From the NCBI RefSeq assembly GCF_014648275.1, contig NZ_BMQU01000013.1, positions 1-64,000 on the forward strand: DNA of 64,000 nucleotides. The letters are read 5' to 3'. The position numbers and the translations under genes were made by a program. Each line of letters opens with the position of its first letter. Positions within the stretch are counted from its first letter, which is position 1. The notes beneath the pieces are model-generated. The model did not search any database. It worked only from the letters and a program-made list of their open reading frames with translations, and had not been told where the DNA came from. This document shows, piece after piece, positions 24,122 to 33,447 of this stretch. The stretch comes from Pseudomonas laurentiana. GTDB taxonomy: Bacteria; Pseudomonadota; Gammaproteobacteria; Pseudomonadales; Pseudomonadaceae.

Positions 24122-25990
24122 ATGCTGAACAAATACCCTTTATGGAAATACGCGCTGATCGTGCTGGTGCTGGCGGTCGGTTTCATTTATTCCGCTCCCA
24201 ACCTCTACCCTGACGATCCGGCTGTTCAAATCAGCGGTGCAAGTACTGCACTGCAGGTTGGCCAGGCCGATCTGGATCGTGCCAGCAAAGCGTTGAGCGA
24301 TGCCGGTATTCAGGTCAAGGGCGCGAGCCTGGGTGAGAAGGGCAAGGGTGGCCTGCTGCGTTTGACCAAGCAGGAAGACCAATTGCCTGCCAAGGACGTA
24401 GTGCGCAAGGCGCTGGGTGACGATTACGTCGTGGCGCTGAACCTGGCTCAAACCACTCCGCAATGGCTGCGCAAGTTGGGTGCAAGCCCAATGAAGCTGG
24501 GTCTGGACTTGTCCGGTGGTGTGCACTTCCTGCTGGAAGTGGACATGGACAAAGCCATTACCGCACGCCTGAAAGTGTATGAAGGTGAAGTCAAAACCCT
24601 GCTGCGTAAAGAGCGTGTGCGCTACCGCAGCCTGCCGCAACAAGACGGCACCATTCAGTTGGGCTTCGCTGACGATGCAACCCGCGAGCAGGCACGTGCC
24701 CTGATCCGCAAGAATTTCAACGATTTCGAGCTTACGCCAAGCGAGCGTAACGACATGGCCGTGTTGGGCCTGTCGATTTCGCCGGCCAAGCTGATCGAGA
24801 TTCGTGAGTACTCCATCAAGCAGAACTTGACCACGGTACGTAACCGCGTCAACGAGCTGGGTGTTGCCGAGCCACTGGTTCAGCGCCAGGGTGCCAACCG
24901 CATCGTGGTGGAGCTGCCGGGCGTGCAGGACACTGCCGAAGCCAAGCGTATTCTCGGCAAGACTGCCAACCTCGAGTTCCGCCTGGGTGCAGAGCCGGGT
25001 GCTTCGAAAGCCACGACCGAATCCTTCGAGTTCCGTGAAGGTGGCCGTCCGCCGGCTGCGGTTGAGCGTGGCCTGATCATCACGGGTGACCAGGTAACCG
25101 ATGCTCAGGCGAGCTTCGACGAGCATGGTCGTCCGCAGGTGAACATCCGTCTGGATGGTCATGGCGGTGAGCTGATGAGTCGTGCTACCCGCAGCAACGT
25201 CGGTCGCAGCATGGCGGTGATCTTCATCGAGCAGAAGCCGATGACCCGCTATGAGAAGCAGATGGTCGATGGTGTCGAGAAAGACGTTGCCATCCAGAGC
25301 TTCAAGGAAGAGAAGCGCATCATCAGCCTGGCGACCATTCAGTCGCCGCTGGGCAGTCAGTTCCGTATCACGGGCCTGAACGGCCAGGGCGAATCGTCGG
25401 AACTGGCCCTGTTGCTGCGTGCCGGTGGTCTGGCTGCGCCGATGTACTTTGCTGAAGAACGTACCATTGGCCCAAGCCTGGGTGCGGACAACATCACCAA
25501 GGGTATCGATGCGTCGCTGTGGGGCATGCTGTTTGTCTCGCTGTTCATCATTGCCATCTACCGCTTCTTCGGTGTGATCGCTACCGTGGCACTGGCAGGC
25601 AACATGGTGCTGCTGCTGGCCCTGATGTCCATGCTGGGTGCTACCCTGACCCTGCCGGGTATCGCCGGTATCGTACTGACCATGGGTATGGCGGTAGACG
25701 CCAACGTGCTGATCTTCTCGCGGATTCGTGAAGAACTCGCCAATGGCATGTCGGTGCAGCGCGCCATCCATGAAGGTTTCGACCGTGCCTACACTGCGAT
25801 TCTCGACGCCAACCTGACCACCCTGTTGGTCGGCGGCATCCTGTTCGCCATGGGTACCGGGCCGGTCAAAGGCTTTGCGGTGACCATGTCCCTCGGGATT
25901 TTTACCTCGATGTTCACGGCCATCATGGTGACCCGCGCGATGGTCAACCTGATCTTCGGTGGGCGTGACTTCAAGAAGTTGTGGGTTTAA
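24122..25990 (+). CDS. secD: Protein translocase subunit SecD
   Basis: The 622-residue inner-membrane protein uses the proton gradient to help release proteins on the periplasmic side. It has an N-terminal membrane segment, a large periplasmic domain (LGLDLSGGVHFLLEVD) and five C-terminal membrane segments, with AVDANVLIFSRIREE in the conserved fourth. GTG at 24119 directly precedes the ATG chosen. Ribosome site weak. Confidence 0.97.
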   Translation: MLNKYPLWKYALIVLVLAVGFIYSAPNLYPDDPAVQISGASTALQVGQADLDRASKALSDAGIQVKGASLGEKGKGGLLRLTKQEDQLPAKDVVRKALGDDYVVALNLAQTTPQWLRKLGASPMKLGLDLSGGVHFLLEVDMDKAITARLKVYEGEVKTLLRKERVRYRSLPQQDGTIQLGFADDATREQARALIRKNFNDFELTPSERNDMAVLGLSISPAKLIEIREYSIKQNLTTVRNRVNELGVAEPLVQRQGANRIVVELPGVQDTAEAKRILGKTANLEFRLGAEPGASKATTESFEFREGGRPPAAVERGLIITGDQVTDAQASFDEHGRPQVNIRLDGHGGELMSRATRSNVGRSMAVIFIEQKPMTRYEKQMVDGVEKDVAIQSFKEEKRIISLATIQSPLGSQFRITGLNGQGESSELALLLRAGGLAAPMYFAEERTIGPSLGADNITKGIDASLWGMLFVSLFIIAIYRFFGVIATVALAGNMVLLLALMSMLGATLTLPGIAGIVLTMGMAVDANVLIFSRIREELANGMSVQRAIHEGFDRAYTAILDANLTTLLVGGILFAMGTGPVKGFAVTMSLGIFTSMFTAIMVTRAMVNLIFGGRDFKKLWV

Positions 25991-25999
25991 GGGGCTGCC

Positions 26000-26911
26000 A
26001 TGTTACGTACCATTAACTTCATGGGCGTGCGCAACGTTGCGTTCGCCGTCACCATGCTCCTTACCGCACTGGCCTTGTTCAGCTGGTTCCACAAGGGCTT
26101 GAACTTCGGTCTGGACTTCACCGGCGGTACGCTCATCGAGCTGACCTACGAGAAGCCGGCCGACCTGGGCAAGGTGCGCGAGGAGCTGGTTCAGGCTGGC
26201 TTTGGCGACGCCGTGGTGCAGAGTTTTGGCGCTACCACTGATCTGCTGGTGCGGATGCCGGGCGATGATCCGCAACTGGGTAACCGTGTTGCCGAAGCGC
26301 TGCGCAAGGTCAGTGGCGACAACCCGGCCGTGGTCAAGCGCGTCGAGTTCGTCGGCCCGCAGGTGGGTGAAGAGCTGCGTGACCAGGGCGGCCTCGGCAT
26401 GCTGCTGGCGCTGGGCGGCATCCTGATCTACCTGGCCTTCCGCTTCCAGTGGAAATTCGCGGTCGGGGCCATCGTGTCGTTGATCCACGACGTGGTCGTG
26501 ACCATGGGTATCCTGTCGTTCTTCCAGATCACCTTCGACCTGACGGTGCTGGCGGCGGTCCTGGCGATCATTGGTTACTCGCTCAACGACACCATCGTGG
26601 TTTTTGACCGGGTGCGTGAGAACTTCCGCGTACTGCGCAAGGCCTCGCTGATCGAGAACATCAACATCTCCACCACCCAGACCCTGCTGCGTACCGTGGC
26701 CACCTCGGTTTCGACCCTGCTGGCGATTGCTGCGCTGCTGTTCTTCGGTGGCGACAACCTGTTCGGCTTCTCCATTGCACTGTTCATCGGTGTTCTGGCG
26801 GGTACCTACTCCTCGATCTACATCGCCAACGTGGTGTTGATCTGGCTGAACCTGAGCAGCGAAGACCTGATTCCACCGGTGAAAACCGAGGAAGTGGACG
26901 AGCGTCCGTAA
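26000..26911 (+). CDS. secF: Protein translocase subunit SecF
   Basis: The 303-residue partner of SecD has six membrane segments, with LDFTGGTLIEL after the first and GYSLNDTIVVFDRVREN in the conserved core. It starts nine bases after secD. A strong terminator follows. Confidence 0.97.
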   Translation: MLRTINFMGVRNVAFAVTMLLTALALFSWFHKGLNFGLDFTGGTLIELTYEKPADLGKVREELVQAGFGDAVVQSFGATTDLLVRMPGDDPQLGNRVAEALRKVSGDNPAVVKRVEFVGPQVGEELRDQGGLGMLLALGGILIYLAFRFQWKFAVGAIVSLIHDVVVTMGILSFFQITFDLTVLAAVLAIIGYSLNDTIVVFDRVRENFRVLRKASLIENINISTTQTLLRTVATSVSTLLAIAALLFFGGDNLFGFSIALFIGVLAGTYSSIYIANVVLIWLNLSSEDLIPPVKTEEVDERP

Positions 26912-26943
26912 GTACGCCGTTTACCCGGTCAGCAGTACCTCAA

Positions 26944-26973
26944 AGGCGCGAGTGTTGAACTCGCGCCTTTTTT
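26944..26973 (+). terminator. Terminator of the queA-secF cluster
   Basis: AGGCGCGAG and CTCGCGCCT form a nine-pair stem with loop TGTTGAA, followed by seven T. Confidence 0.9.
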
Positions 26974-27034
26974 TATGCTCCAAGGCTTGGAGAAGCACGG
27001 GCAATCACCCGTCTGTACGGTCTGGAGGTTTCAC

Positions 27035-27583
27035 GTGAACAAGTCGATGCTAGTGGGTGCGGTACTGGGTGCCGTCGGTGTAACGGCCGGGGGCGCTGTG
27101 GCGACCTACAAACTGGTGAATCACGGTCCTGAATATGCACAGGTGCTGGGTGTTCAGCCGATCAAACAAACCATCAAGACGCCACGGGAAGTCTGTAAGG
27201 ATGTCGCGATAACCCGTCAGGCGCCGGTCAAGGACCAGCATCAGATTGCCGGTACCGTGCTGGGTGCGGTGGCAGGTGGTCTGTTGGGCAATCAGATAGG
27301 CGGTGGTACCGGCAAGAAAATTGCCACCGTGGCTGGCGCGGTAGGGGGTGGCTATGCGGGTAACAAGGTGCAGGAAAACATGCAGAACAAGGACACCTAC
27401 ACCACCACCGAGACGCGCTGCAATACGGTCCATGACTTGAGTGAAAAGGTCGTTGGCTACGATGTGAAGTATTCGATTGGCGACAAGGTTGGCAAGGTGC
27501 GCATGGACCGAGACCCAGGTTCTCAGATCCCGCTGGACAAGAATGGTCAACTGATCCTGGGGCAGGCGCCGGCAGGGCAGTGA
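27035..27583 (+). CDS. Glycine-zipper 2TM-domain envelope protein
   Basis: The 182-residue product starts at GTG 27035, preceded by GGAGG. It has an N-terminal signal or anchor (MLVGAVLGAVGVTAGGAV) and a glycine-zipper region (LGAVAGGLLGNQIGGG, then AGAVGGGYAGNKV) typical of SlyB/UmoD-like proteins. The C-terminal part is a small beta domain. Exact function is unknown; related proteins affect envelope integrity. Conserved position next to suhB. Confidence 0.8.
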   Translation: MNKSMLVGAVLGAVGVTAGGAVATYKLVNHGPEYAQVLGVQPIKQTIKTPREVCKDVAITRQAPVKDQHQIAGTVLGAVAGGLLGNQIGGGTGKKIATVAGAVGGGYAGNKVQENMQNKDTYTTTETRCNTVHDLSEKVVGYDVKYSIGDKVGKVRMDRDPGSQIPLDKNGQLILGQAPAGQ

Positions 27584-27629
27584 GTCTGTGATGTGGGAAC
27601 TGGCTTGCCAGTGATGTAGCGCTTAAACA

Positions 27630-27663
27630 AAAGCCCCTGGCCTTTCGGTCAGGGGCTTTGTCT
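27630..27663. terminator. Bidirectional terminator between converging genes
   Basis: AAAGCCCCTG and CAGGGGCTTT pair around a ten-base loop, with A and T runs on either side. It ends both the 27035 gene and suhB. A REP-like half palindrome precedes it. Confidence 0.85.
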
Positions 27664-27687
27664 TTAGCCTTGCAGCCTGGTCGAAAC

Positions 27688-28503
27688 TTAGCGTTTCAGC
27701 GAGGCCGGCAGGTGCGGCTGGATCGCCGTCAGTACTGCCTTGAAGCACTTGATGTTGCCAGCAACGATGTGGCCTTTTTCCAGGAAGTCGTGACCACCGG
27801 TGAAGTCGCTCACCAGGCCGCCAGCTTCTTGAATCAGCAGGGTGCCTGCAGCCATGTCCCACTCGGACAGGCCCGACTCCCAGAACGCATCGAAACGACC
27901 GGCGGCCACGTAGGCCAGGTCGAGGCTGGCGGCGCCAGCACGGCGGATGCCTGCGGTCTGGCCAACCAGGGAGCGGAACATGCCCAGGTAGTTGTCCAGG
28001 TTGTCCATCTGGTTGTCACGGAACGGGAAGCCGGTACCCAGCAGTGCGCCTTCCAGGCTGGTGCGGGAGCTGACGCGCAGGCGACGACCGTTCAGTTGGG
28101 CGCCACGGCCACGGCTGGCGGTGAATTCTTCCTGGCGGACAGGGTCCAGGACAACGGCGTGCTCCAGGCGACCACGGTACTTGCAGGCGATGCTGACAGC
28201 GAAGTGCGGTACGCCGCGCAGGAAGTTGGTGGTGCCGTCCAGTGGGTCGATGATCCACAGGTAGTCTTCACCTTCGCCGCTGCCGGCGTGCAGGCCGGTC
28301 TCTTCGCCGTAGATGGCGTGGGTAGGGTAAGCCTTGCGCAGGGCCGCAATGATGGTTTGCTCAGCGGCGCGGTCGACCTCGGACACGTAGTCCTTGGCGT
28401 CCTTTTCATCAACCTTGATGGTATCCAGGCGCTCGATGGAGCGGAAAATCAATTCACTGGCGCTGCGGGCGGCGCGCAGCGCGATATTCAGCATGGGCTG
28501 CAT
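27688..28503 (-). CDS. suhB: Inositol-1-monophosphatase
   Basis: The 271-residue product has the Mg-phosphatase motifs GEETG, DPLDGTTNFLRG and WDMAAGTLLIQEAGG. It hydrolyses inositol phosphate in vitro; in enteric bacteria SuhB also takes part in rRNA antitermination. I set the start at 28503 (MQPMLN), where AGGTGAAA precedes. It is divergent from trmJ. Confidence 0.96.
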   Translation of the reverse strand: MQPMLNIALRAARSASELIFRSIERLDTIKVDEKDAKDYVSEVDRAAEQTIIAALRKAYPTHAIYGEETGLHAGSGEGEDYLWIIDPLDGTTNFLRGVPHFAVSIACKYRGRLEHAVVLDPVRQEEFTASRGRGAQLNGRRLRVSSRTSLEGALLGTGFPFRDNQMDNLDNYLGMFRSLVGQTAGIRRAGAASLDLAYVAAGRFDAFWESGLSEWDMAAGTLLIQEAGGLVSDFTGGHDFLEKGHIVAGNIKCFKAVLTAIQPHLPASLKR

Positions 28504-28648
28504 GGACGTTTCACCTGGGTCGTTAAAGAAAGCCGCACATTCTATCAGAAAACTTTCCGCTAAGAAGGGCGACATTTGCTTTCGTAGCGTAACGTCGGTC
28601 GGTTCTGTAAGATTTGCTCCCCCTTTACCATGTCTGTGAGCCCTTGCC

Positions 28649-29422
28649 GTGCTGCAAAATATTCGTGTTGTCCTGGTCAATACCAGTCACCCCGGCAATA
28701 TCGGTGGGGCTGCGCGTGCCATGAAAAACATGGGCTTGTCGCGTCTGGTACTGGTTGATCCGCAACATTTCCCCTCTCACGAAGCCAGTGCCCGTGCGTC
28801 GGGTGCCGATGATGTGCTGGCGGGTGCCAAGGTGGTGGCCACGCTTGAAGAGGCGTTGGTCGGTTGTACGTTGGTGGTGGGTACCAGTGCCCGTGATCGG
28901 CGCATTCCCTGGCCAATGCTCGACCCACGCGAGTGCGGTGCCAAGGTGGTCGAGGATGCCGGGCAGGGCGCTGAGATCGCCCTGGTGTTCGGGCGTGAGC
29001 ACTCCGGCCTGACCAATGACGAGCTGCAGCGATGTCATTATCACGTGCATATCCCGTCCAACCCCGACTTCAGCTCGCTGAACCTTGGGGCTGCCGTGCA
29101 GGTGCTCGCCTATGAGGTGCGCATGGCGTGGCTGGCCATCGAGGGGCAGCCGTCGAAGGTCGAGAAAGTCGAAGTGGCGTCGGTGCGCAGTGGCGAGCTG
29201 GCGACCATGGATGAGATGGAGCTGTTCTACGAGCACTTGGAGAAAACCCTGGTCGAGATCGGATTTCTCGATCCGGAGAAACCCAAGCACCTGATGTCGC
29301 GCTTGCGTCGACTGTATGGGCGTAGTTCGGTGAATCGTTCGGAAATGAGTATTTTGCGCGGCATTCTCACGGAAACCCAGAAAGTGGCCCGTGGCGAGCC
29401 GCATAAGCGGAAGGATCAATAG
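28649..29422 (+). CDS. trmJ: tRNA Cm32/Um32 methyltransferase
   Basis: The 257-residue SPOUT-class enzyme 2'-O-methylates position 32 of tRNA. Motifs: NTSHPGNIGGAARAMKNMG, LVFGREHSGLTNDEL and the knot strand IPSNPDFSSLNLGAAVQV. Start is GTG (gtgctgcaaaat). It is followed without gap by cysE. Confidence 0.95.
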   Translation: MLQNIRVVLVNTSHPGNIGGAARAMKNMGLSRLVLVDPQHFPSHEASARASGADDVLAGAKVVATLEEALVGCTLVVGTSARDRRIPWPMLDPRECGAKVVEDAGQGAEIALVFGREHSGLTNDELQRCHYHVHIPSNPDFSSLNLGAAVQVLAYEVRMAWLAIEGQPSKVEKVEVASVRSGELATMDEMELFYEHLEKTLVEIGFLDPEKPKHLMSRLRRLYGRSSVNRSEMSILRGILTETQKVARGEPHKRKDQ

Positions 29423-30190
29423 ATGTTCGAGCGTCTGCGTGAAGATATCCAAAGCGTTTTCCATCGCGACCCGGCTGCGCGCAATGCCTTCGAGGTGCTG
29501 ACCTGCTACCCGGGTATGCACGCGATCTGGCTGCATCGCGCGGCGCATGCCTTGTGGGTGCGGGAGTGGAAGTGGCTGGCGCGGCTGGTGTCGAACTTCG
29601 GCCGTTGGCTGACCGGTATCGAAATTCACCCGGGTGCCAAGGTTGGGCGGCGTTTCTTCATCGACCACGGTATGGGTATCGTGATCGGCGAGACGGCCGA
29701 GATCGGCAATGACGTCACCCTGTATCAGGGCGTGACCCTTGGTGGTACCAGCTGGAACAAGGGTAAGCGTCACCCCACCCTGGAGGATGGCGTGGTCGTC
29801 GGTGCCGGTGCCAAGGTGCTGGGCCCGTTCACGGTGGGCGCCGGTGCCAAGATCGGCTCCAATGCCGTGGTGACCAAGGCCGTGCCGGCCGGTGCGACGG
29901 CGGTGGGTATTCCGGGGCGGATCATCGTCAAGACCGATGCCGAGCAGGAAGCCAAGCGCAAGGCCATGTTCGATGCCTATGGCGTCAGTGAAGACATGCC
30001 GGACCCGGTTGCGCGCGCCATCGGTCAGTTGCTCGACCATCTGCATGCGGTGGACGGGCGCCTGGAGGACATGTGTGGTGCGCTGAAGAACCTGGGCAGT
30101 GACTACTGCGCCAAGGAGCTGCCAGCCCTGCGTGACGAGGACTTTGCCGAGGTCAAGGCCGAGCCGCGTAGCGACGCCGCGACGCATTGA
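29423..30190 (+). CDS. cysE: Serine O-acetyltransferase
   Basis: The 255-residue enzyme acetylates serine in the first step of cysteine synthesis. It has a helical N-terminus and a left-handed beta-helix of hexapeptide repeats ([18 protein letters not shown], then [20 protein letters not shown]). It is just upstream of the isc operon, which consumes cysteine sulfur. Confidence 0.95.
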   Translation: MFERLREDIQSVFHRDPAARNAFEVLTCYPGMHAIWLHRAAHALWVREWKWLARLVSNFGRWLTGIEIHPGAKVGRRFFIDHGMGIVIGETAEIGNDVTLYQGVTLGGTSWNKGKRHPTLEDGVVVGAGAKVLGPFTVGAGAKIGSNAVVTKAVPAGATAVGIPGRIIVKTDAEQEAKRKAMFDAYGVSEDMPDPVARAIGQLLDHLHAVDGRLEDMCGALKNLGSDYCAKELPALRDEDFAEVKAEPRSDAATH

Positions 30191-30195
30191 CAGAA

Positions 30196-30220
30196 GGGGC
30201 GTGTGCTCACGCCCCGACTT
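30196..30220 (+). terminator. Hairpin after cysE
   Basis: GGGGCGTG-TGCT-CACGCCCC is a perfect eight-pair stem; only a short T stretch follows. Confidence 0.6.
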
Positions 30221-30274
30221 TGCTATTATTCCGCGGCCGTCCAGGCGCAATCCCGACTAAAGCACTAGGTCTTA

Positions 30275-30306
30275 TAGTTGACTTAAATGCTCGGGAATAG
30301 CATACT
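30275..30306 (+). promoter_or_regulatory. isc promoter with IscR type 1 site
   Basis: TTGACT at 30278-30283 and CATACT at 30301-30306 are 17 bases apart. Overlapping them, ATAGTTGACTTAAATGCTCG and the following GGAATAG match the IscR type 1 box of enterobacterial isc promoters. IscR with a [2Fe-2S] cluster should repress here. Confidence 0.8.
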
Positions 30307-30342
30307 CGCTCACATCCCGTAACTCCGTGGTACCTACTAGCC

Positions 30343-30834
30343 ATGCGACTGACTACAAAAGGCCGATACGCCGTGACCGCCATGCTCGACCTGGCATTGC
30401 ACGCGCAGCATGGGCCGGTGTCCCTGGCCGACATCTCCGAGCGCCAAGGCATTTCCCTTTCTTATCTGGAGCAGCTGTTTGCCAAGCTGCGTCGTAGCAG
30501 TCTGGTTTCCAGTGTGCGCGGTCCAGGTGGCGGCTATCAGCTGTCGCGAGACATGGGGAGCATTCAAGTCGCGCAAGTTATCGATGCGGTCAATGAATCG
30601 GTCGATGCTACGCGCTGCCAGGGCCTGGGTGATTGCCACGCCGGCGATACCTGCCTGACTCACCACCTGTGGTGCGATCTCAGCCAGCAGATTCACGAAT
30701 TCCTCAGCGGTATCAGCCTGGCTGACCTTGTCACTCGCAGTGATGTGCAAGAAGTCGCCCAGCGTCAGGACTTGCGTCGAATCGCAGGCCGGGCACCGCA
30801 GCTGGACAAGATTGAGACGTCCGCCGTCGAATGA
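30343..30834 (+). CDS. iscR: Fe-S cluster regulator IscR
   Basis: The 163-residue Rrf2-family regulator has an N-terminal winged helix ([18 protein letters not shown]). The cluster cysteines lie in [20 protein letters not shown] (Cys spacing 6 and 6, plus the following His). It represses the operon when cluster-loaded. Confidence 0.97.
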   Translation: MRLTTKGRYAVTAMLDLALHAQHGPVSLADISERQGISLSYLEQLFAKLRRSSLVSSVRGPGGGYQLSRDMGSIQVAQVIDAVNESVDATRCQGLGDCHAGDTCLTHHLWCDLSQQIHEFLSGISLADLVTRSDVQEVAQRQDLRRIAGRAPQLDKIETSAVE

Positions 30835-30876
30835 CCGTTTCGACGCGCGACGCGACCGCCTGATAGGAGATATTCA

Positions 30877-32091
30877 ATGAAGTTGCCGATCTACCTCGAT
30901 TACTCCGCGACCACCCCGGTCGACCCACGTGTCGCGCAGAAAATGAGCGAGTGCCTGCTGGTCGACGGGAACTTCGGTAACCCGGCCTCGCGCTCCCATG
31001 TCTTCGGCTGGAAAGCCGAAGAGTCGGTCGAGAACGCTCGTCGCCAGGTTGCTGACCTGGTCAATGCCGACCCGCGGGAAATTGTCTGGACCAGCGGTGC
31101 TACCGAGTCCGACAACCTGGCAATCAAGGGCGTCGCGCACTTCTATGCGTCCAAGGGCAAGCACATCATCACCTCCAAGATCGAGCACAAGGCGGTCCTG
31201 GACACCACGCGCCAGCTGGAGCGTGAAGGTTTTGAAGTCACCTACATCGAGCCCGGTGAAGACGGCCTGATTACCCCGGCCATGGTCGAGGCGGCACTGC
31301 GTGACGACACCATCCTGGTTTCGGTCATGCACGTGAACAACGAAATCGGCACCATCAACGACATCGCTGCCATCGGTGAGCTGACCCGCTCCCGCGGCGT
31401 GCTGTTCCATGTCGACGCGGCTCAGTCTACTGGCAAGGTCGAAATCGACCTGCAGAAGCTGAAGGTCGACCTGATGTCCTTCTCGGCGCACAAGACCTAC
31501 GGCCCTAAAGGCATCGGCGCGCTGTACGTCAGCCGCAAGCCTCGCGTACGCCTGGAAGCGATGATGCACGGTGGTGGTCACGAGCGCGGCATGCGTTCCG
31601 GCACCCTGGCTACCCACCAGATCGTCGGCATGGGTGAAGCCTTCGCAATCGCCAAGCAGGAAATGGCCAGCGAAAACCAGCGCATCAAGGCTTTGAGCGA
31701 GCGCTTCTTCAAGCAGGTCGAAGGCCTGGAAGAGCTGTACGTCAACGGCAGCATGACTGCCCGCGTCCCGCACAACCTGAACCTGAGCTTCAACTACGTC
31801 GAAGGCGAGTCGCTGATCATGGCACTCAAGGACCTGGCCGTTTCGTCTGGTTCTGCCTGCACCTCGGCATCGCTGGAGCCGTCCTACGTGCTGCGCGCCC
31901 TGGGCCGCAACGACGAGCTGGCACACAGTTCTATCCGTTTCACCTTCGGGCGTTTCAGCACTGAAGAAGAAATCGACTATGCCGCGCAGAAAGTGTGCGA
32001 GGCAGTGACCAAGCTGCGCGAATTGTCGCCGCTGTGGGACATGTACAAAGACGGCGTCGACATCTCCAAGATCGAGTGGGCTGCGCACTAA
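30877..32091 (+). CDS. iscS: Cysteine desulfurase
   Basis: The 404-residue PLP enzyme takes sulfur from cysteine. [12 protein letters not shown] has the PLP lysine. [14 protein letters not shown] has the active-site cysteine that carries the persulfide. IscS hands sulfur to IscU and to tRNA thiolation. Confidence 0.98.
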   Translation: MKLPIYLDYSATTPVDPRVAQKMSECLLVDGNFGNPASRSHVFGWKAEESVENARRQVADLVNADPREIVWTSGATESDNLAIKGVAHFYASKGKHIITSKIEHKAVLDTTRQLEREGFEVTYIEPGEDGLITPAMVEAALRDDTILVSVMHVNNEIGTINDIAAIGELTRSRGVLFHVDAAQSTGKVEIDLQKLKVDLMSFSAHKTYGPKGIGALYVSRKPRVRLEAMMHGGGHERGMRSGTLATHQIVGMGEAFAIAKQEMASENQRIKALSERFFKQVEGLEELYVNGSMTARVPHNLNLSFNYVEGESLIMALKDLAVSSGSACTSASLEPSYVLRALGRNDELAHSSIRFTFGRFSTEEEIDYAAQKVCEAVTKLRELSPLWDMYKDGVDISKIEWAAH

Positions 32092-32137
32092 GTAGTCGCC
32101 AGCAAGAGCGGCTCTCTGATGAGGAAGGAATTGCACC

Positions 32138-32524
32138 ATGGCATACAGTGAAAAGGTCATCGACCATTACGAAAACCCGCGTAACGTCGGCAAGATGAAT
32201 GCCGAGGACCCGGATGTTGGTACCGGCATGGTGGGCGCGCCTGCATGTGGCGACGTCATGCGCCTGCAGATCAAGGTCAACGAGCAGGGCGTTATCGAAG
32301 ACGCCAAGTTCAAGACCTACGGCTGCGGTTCGGCTATCGCTTCCAGCTCCCTGGCCACCGAGTGGATGAAGGGCAAGACGCTGGACGAAGCTGAAACCAT
32401 CAAGAACACTCAGCTGGCTGAAGAACTGGCGTTGCCGCCGGTTAAAATCCACTGCTCGGTACTCGCCGAAGACGCTATCAAGGCGGCTGTTCGCGATTAC
32501 AAGCAGAAGAAAGGCTTGCTCTAA
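32138..32524 (+). CDS. iscU: Fe-S scaffold protein
   Basis: The 128-residue scaffold has all three ligand cysteines: GAPACGDVM, YGCGSAIASS and IHCSVLAED. The chaperone recognition segment LPPVK is present. Confidence 0.98.
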   Translation: MAYSEKVIDHYENPRNVGKMNAEDPDVGTGMVGAPACGDVMRLQIKVNEQGVIEDAKFKTYGCGSAIASSSLATEWMKGKTLDEAETIKNTQLAEELALPPVKIHCSVLAEDAIKAAVRDYKQKKGLL

Positions 32525-32552
32525 GTCGCTTGTTGCAGGTTAAGGAGTTCCG

Positions 32553-32876
32553 ATGGCTATCAGCATGACAGAAGCCGCCGCCAACCATGTGCGGCGCTCC
32601 CTCGAAGGACGTGGCAAGGGTGAGGGTATTCGCCTGGGTGTCCGTACTACTGGCTGCTCCGGTCTGGCCTATGTGCTGGAATTCGTCGACGAGCCAGGCA
32701 GCGAGGACGAGGTCTTCGAGAGCCATGGCGTGAAGGTGATCATCGACCCGAAAAGCCTGGTTTACCTTGACGGTACCGAGCTCGATTTCGTCAAGGAAGG
32801 GTTGAACGAAGGCTTCAAGTTCAACAACCCCAACGTGCGCGGTGAGTGTGGCTGCGGCGAAAGCTTCAACGTTTGA
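32553..32876 (+). CDS. iscA: A-type Fe-S carrier
   Basis: The 107-residue protein has the three conserved cysteines in TTGCSGLAY and GECGCGESF. It lies 28 bp after iscU. Confidence 0.97.
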   Translation: MAISMTEAAANHVRRSLEGRGKGEGIRLGVRTTGCSGLAYVLEFVDEPGSEDEVFESHGVKVIIDPKSLVYLDGTELDFVKEGLNEGFKFNNPNVRGECGCGESFNV

Positions 32877-32884
32877 GGCTTCTT

Positions 32885-33406
32885 GTGGGTACTCCTTGTC
32901 ATTTCGCCCTGTTTGACCTGCAACCCGGCTTCCGCCTGGACCTCGACCAGTTGGCCGCGCGCTATCGCGAGCTGGCCCGCGAGGTCCATCCGGACCGATT
33001 CGCCGATGCTTCCGAGCGTGAACAACGCTTGGCGCTGGAGCGTTCGGCAGGCCTCAACGAAGCCTACCAGACGCTCAAGAGCGCGCCGCGCCGTGCCCGT
33101 TACCTGTTGGCAATCGGCGGCCATGAAGTGCCGCAGGAAGTCACCGTCCACGACCCTCAGTTCCTGCTGCAGCAGATGCAGTGGCGCGAGGAGCTCGAAG
33201 ACCTGCAGGACAGTGCCGACCTCGATGGCGTGGCGGCCTTCAAACGCCGCTTGAAAGCTGCGCAGGAGGCCCTTAATGAGGACTTCGCTGCTTGCTGGGA
33301 TGTGGCTGCGCAGCGTGAACAGGCCGAGCGCCTGATGCGCCGCATGCAGTTCCTCGACAAGCTCGCCTATGAAGTGCGCCAGTTGGAAGAGCGCCTCGAC
33401 GATTAA
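32885..33406 (+). CDS. hscB: J-domain co-chaperone HscB
   Basis: The 173-residue protein brings IscU to HscA. The J domain has the HPD motif in [10 protein letters not shown]; a helical IscU-binding domain follows. I set the start at GTG 32885 ([12 protein letters not shown]), just after the iscA stop, because upstream codons overlap iscA. Confidence 0.95.
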   Translation: MGTPCHFALFDLQPGFRLDLDQLAARYRELAREVHPDRFADASEREQRLALERSAGLNEAYQTLKSAPRRARYLLAIGGHEVPQEVTVHDPQFLLQQMQWREELEDLQDSADLDGVAAFKRRLKAAQEALNEDFAACWDVAAQREQAERLMRRMQFLDKLAYEVRQLEERLDD

Positions 33407-33447
33407 CCCGGTGCCGCCCTGGCGGCCCCTCTGGTACCCGAATAAGC

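Noticed and set aside
24140-25771. 543-codon open frame antisense to secD
   Set aside because: Same kind of shadow; secD has all family motifs.
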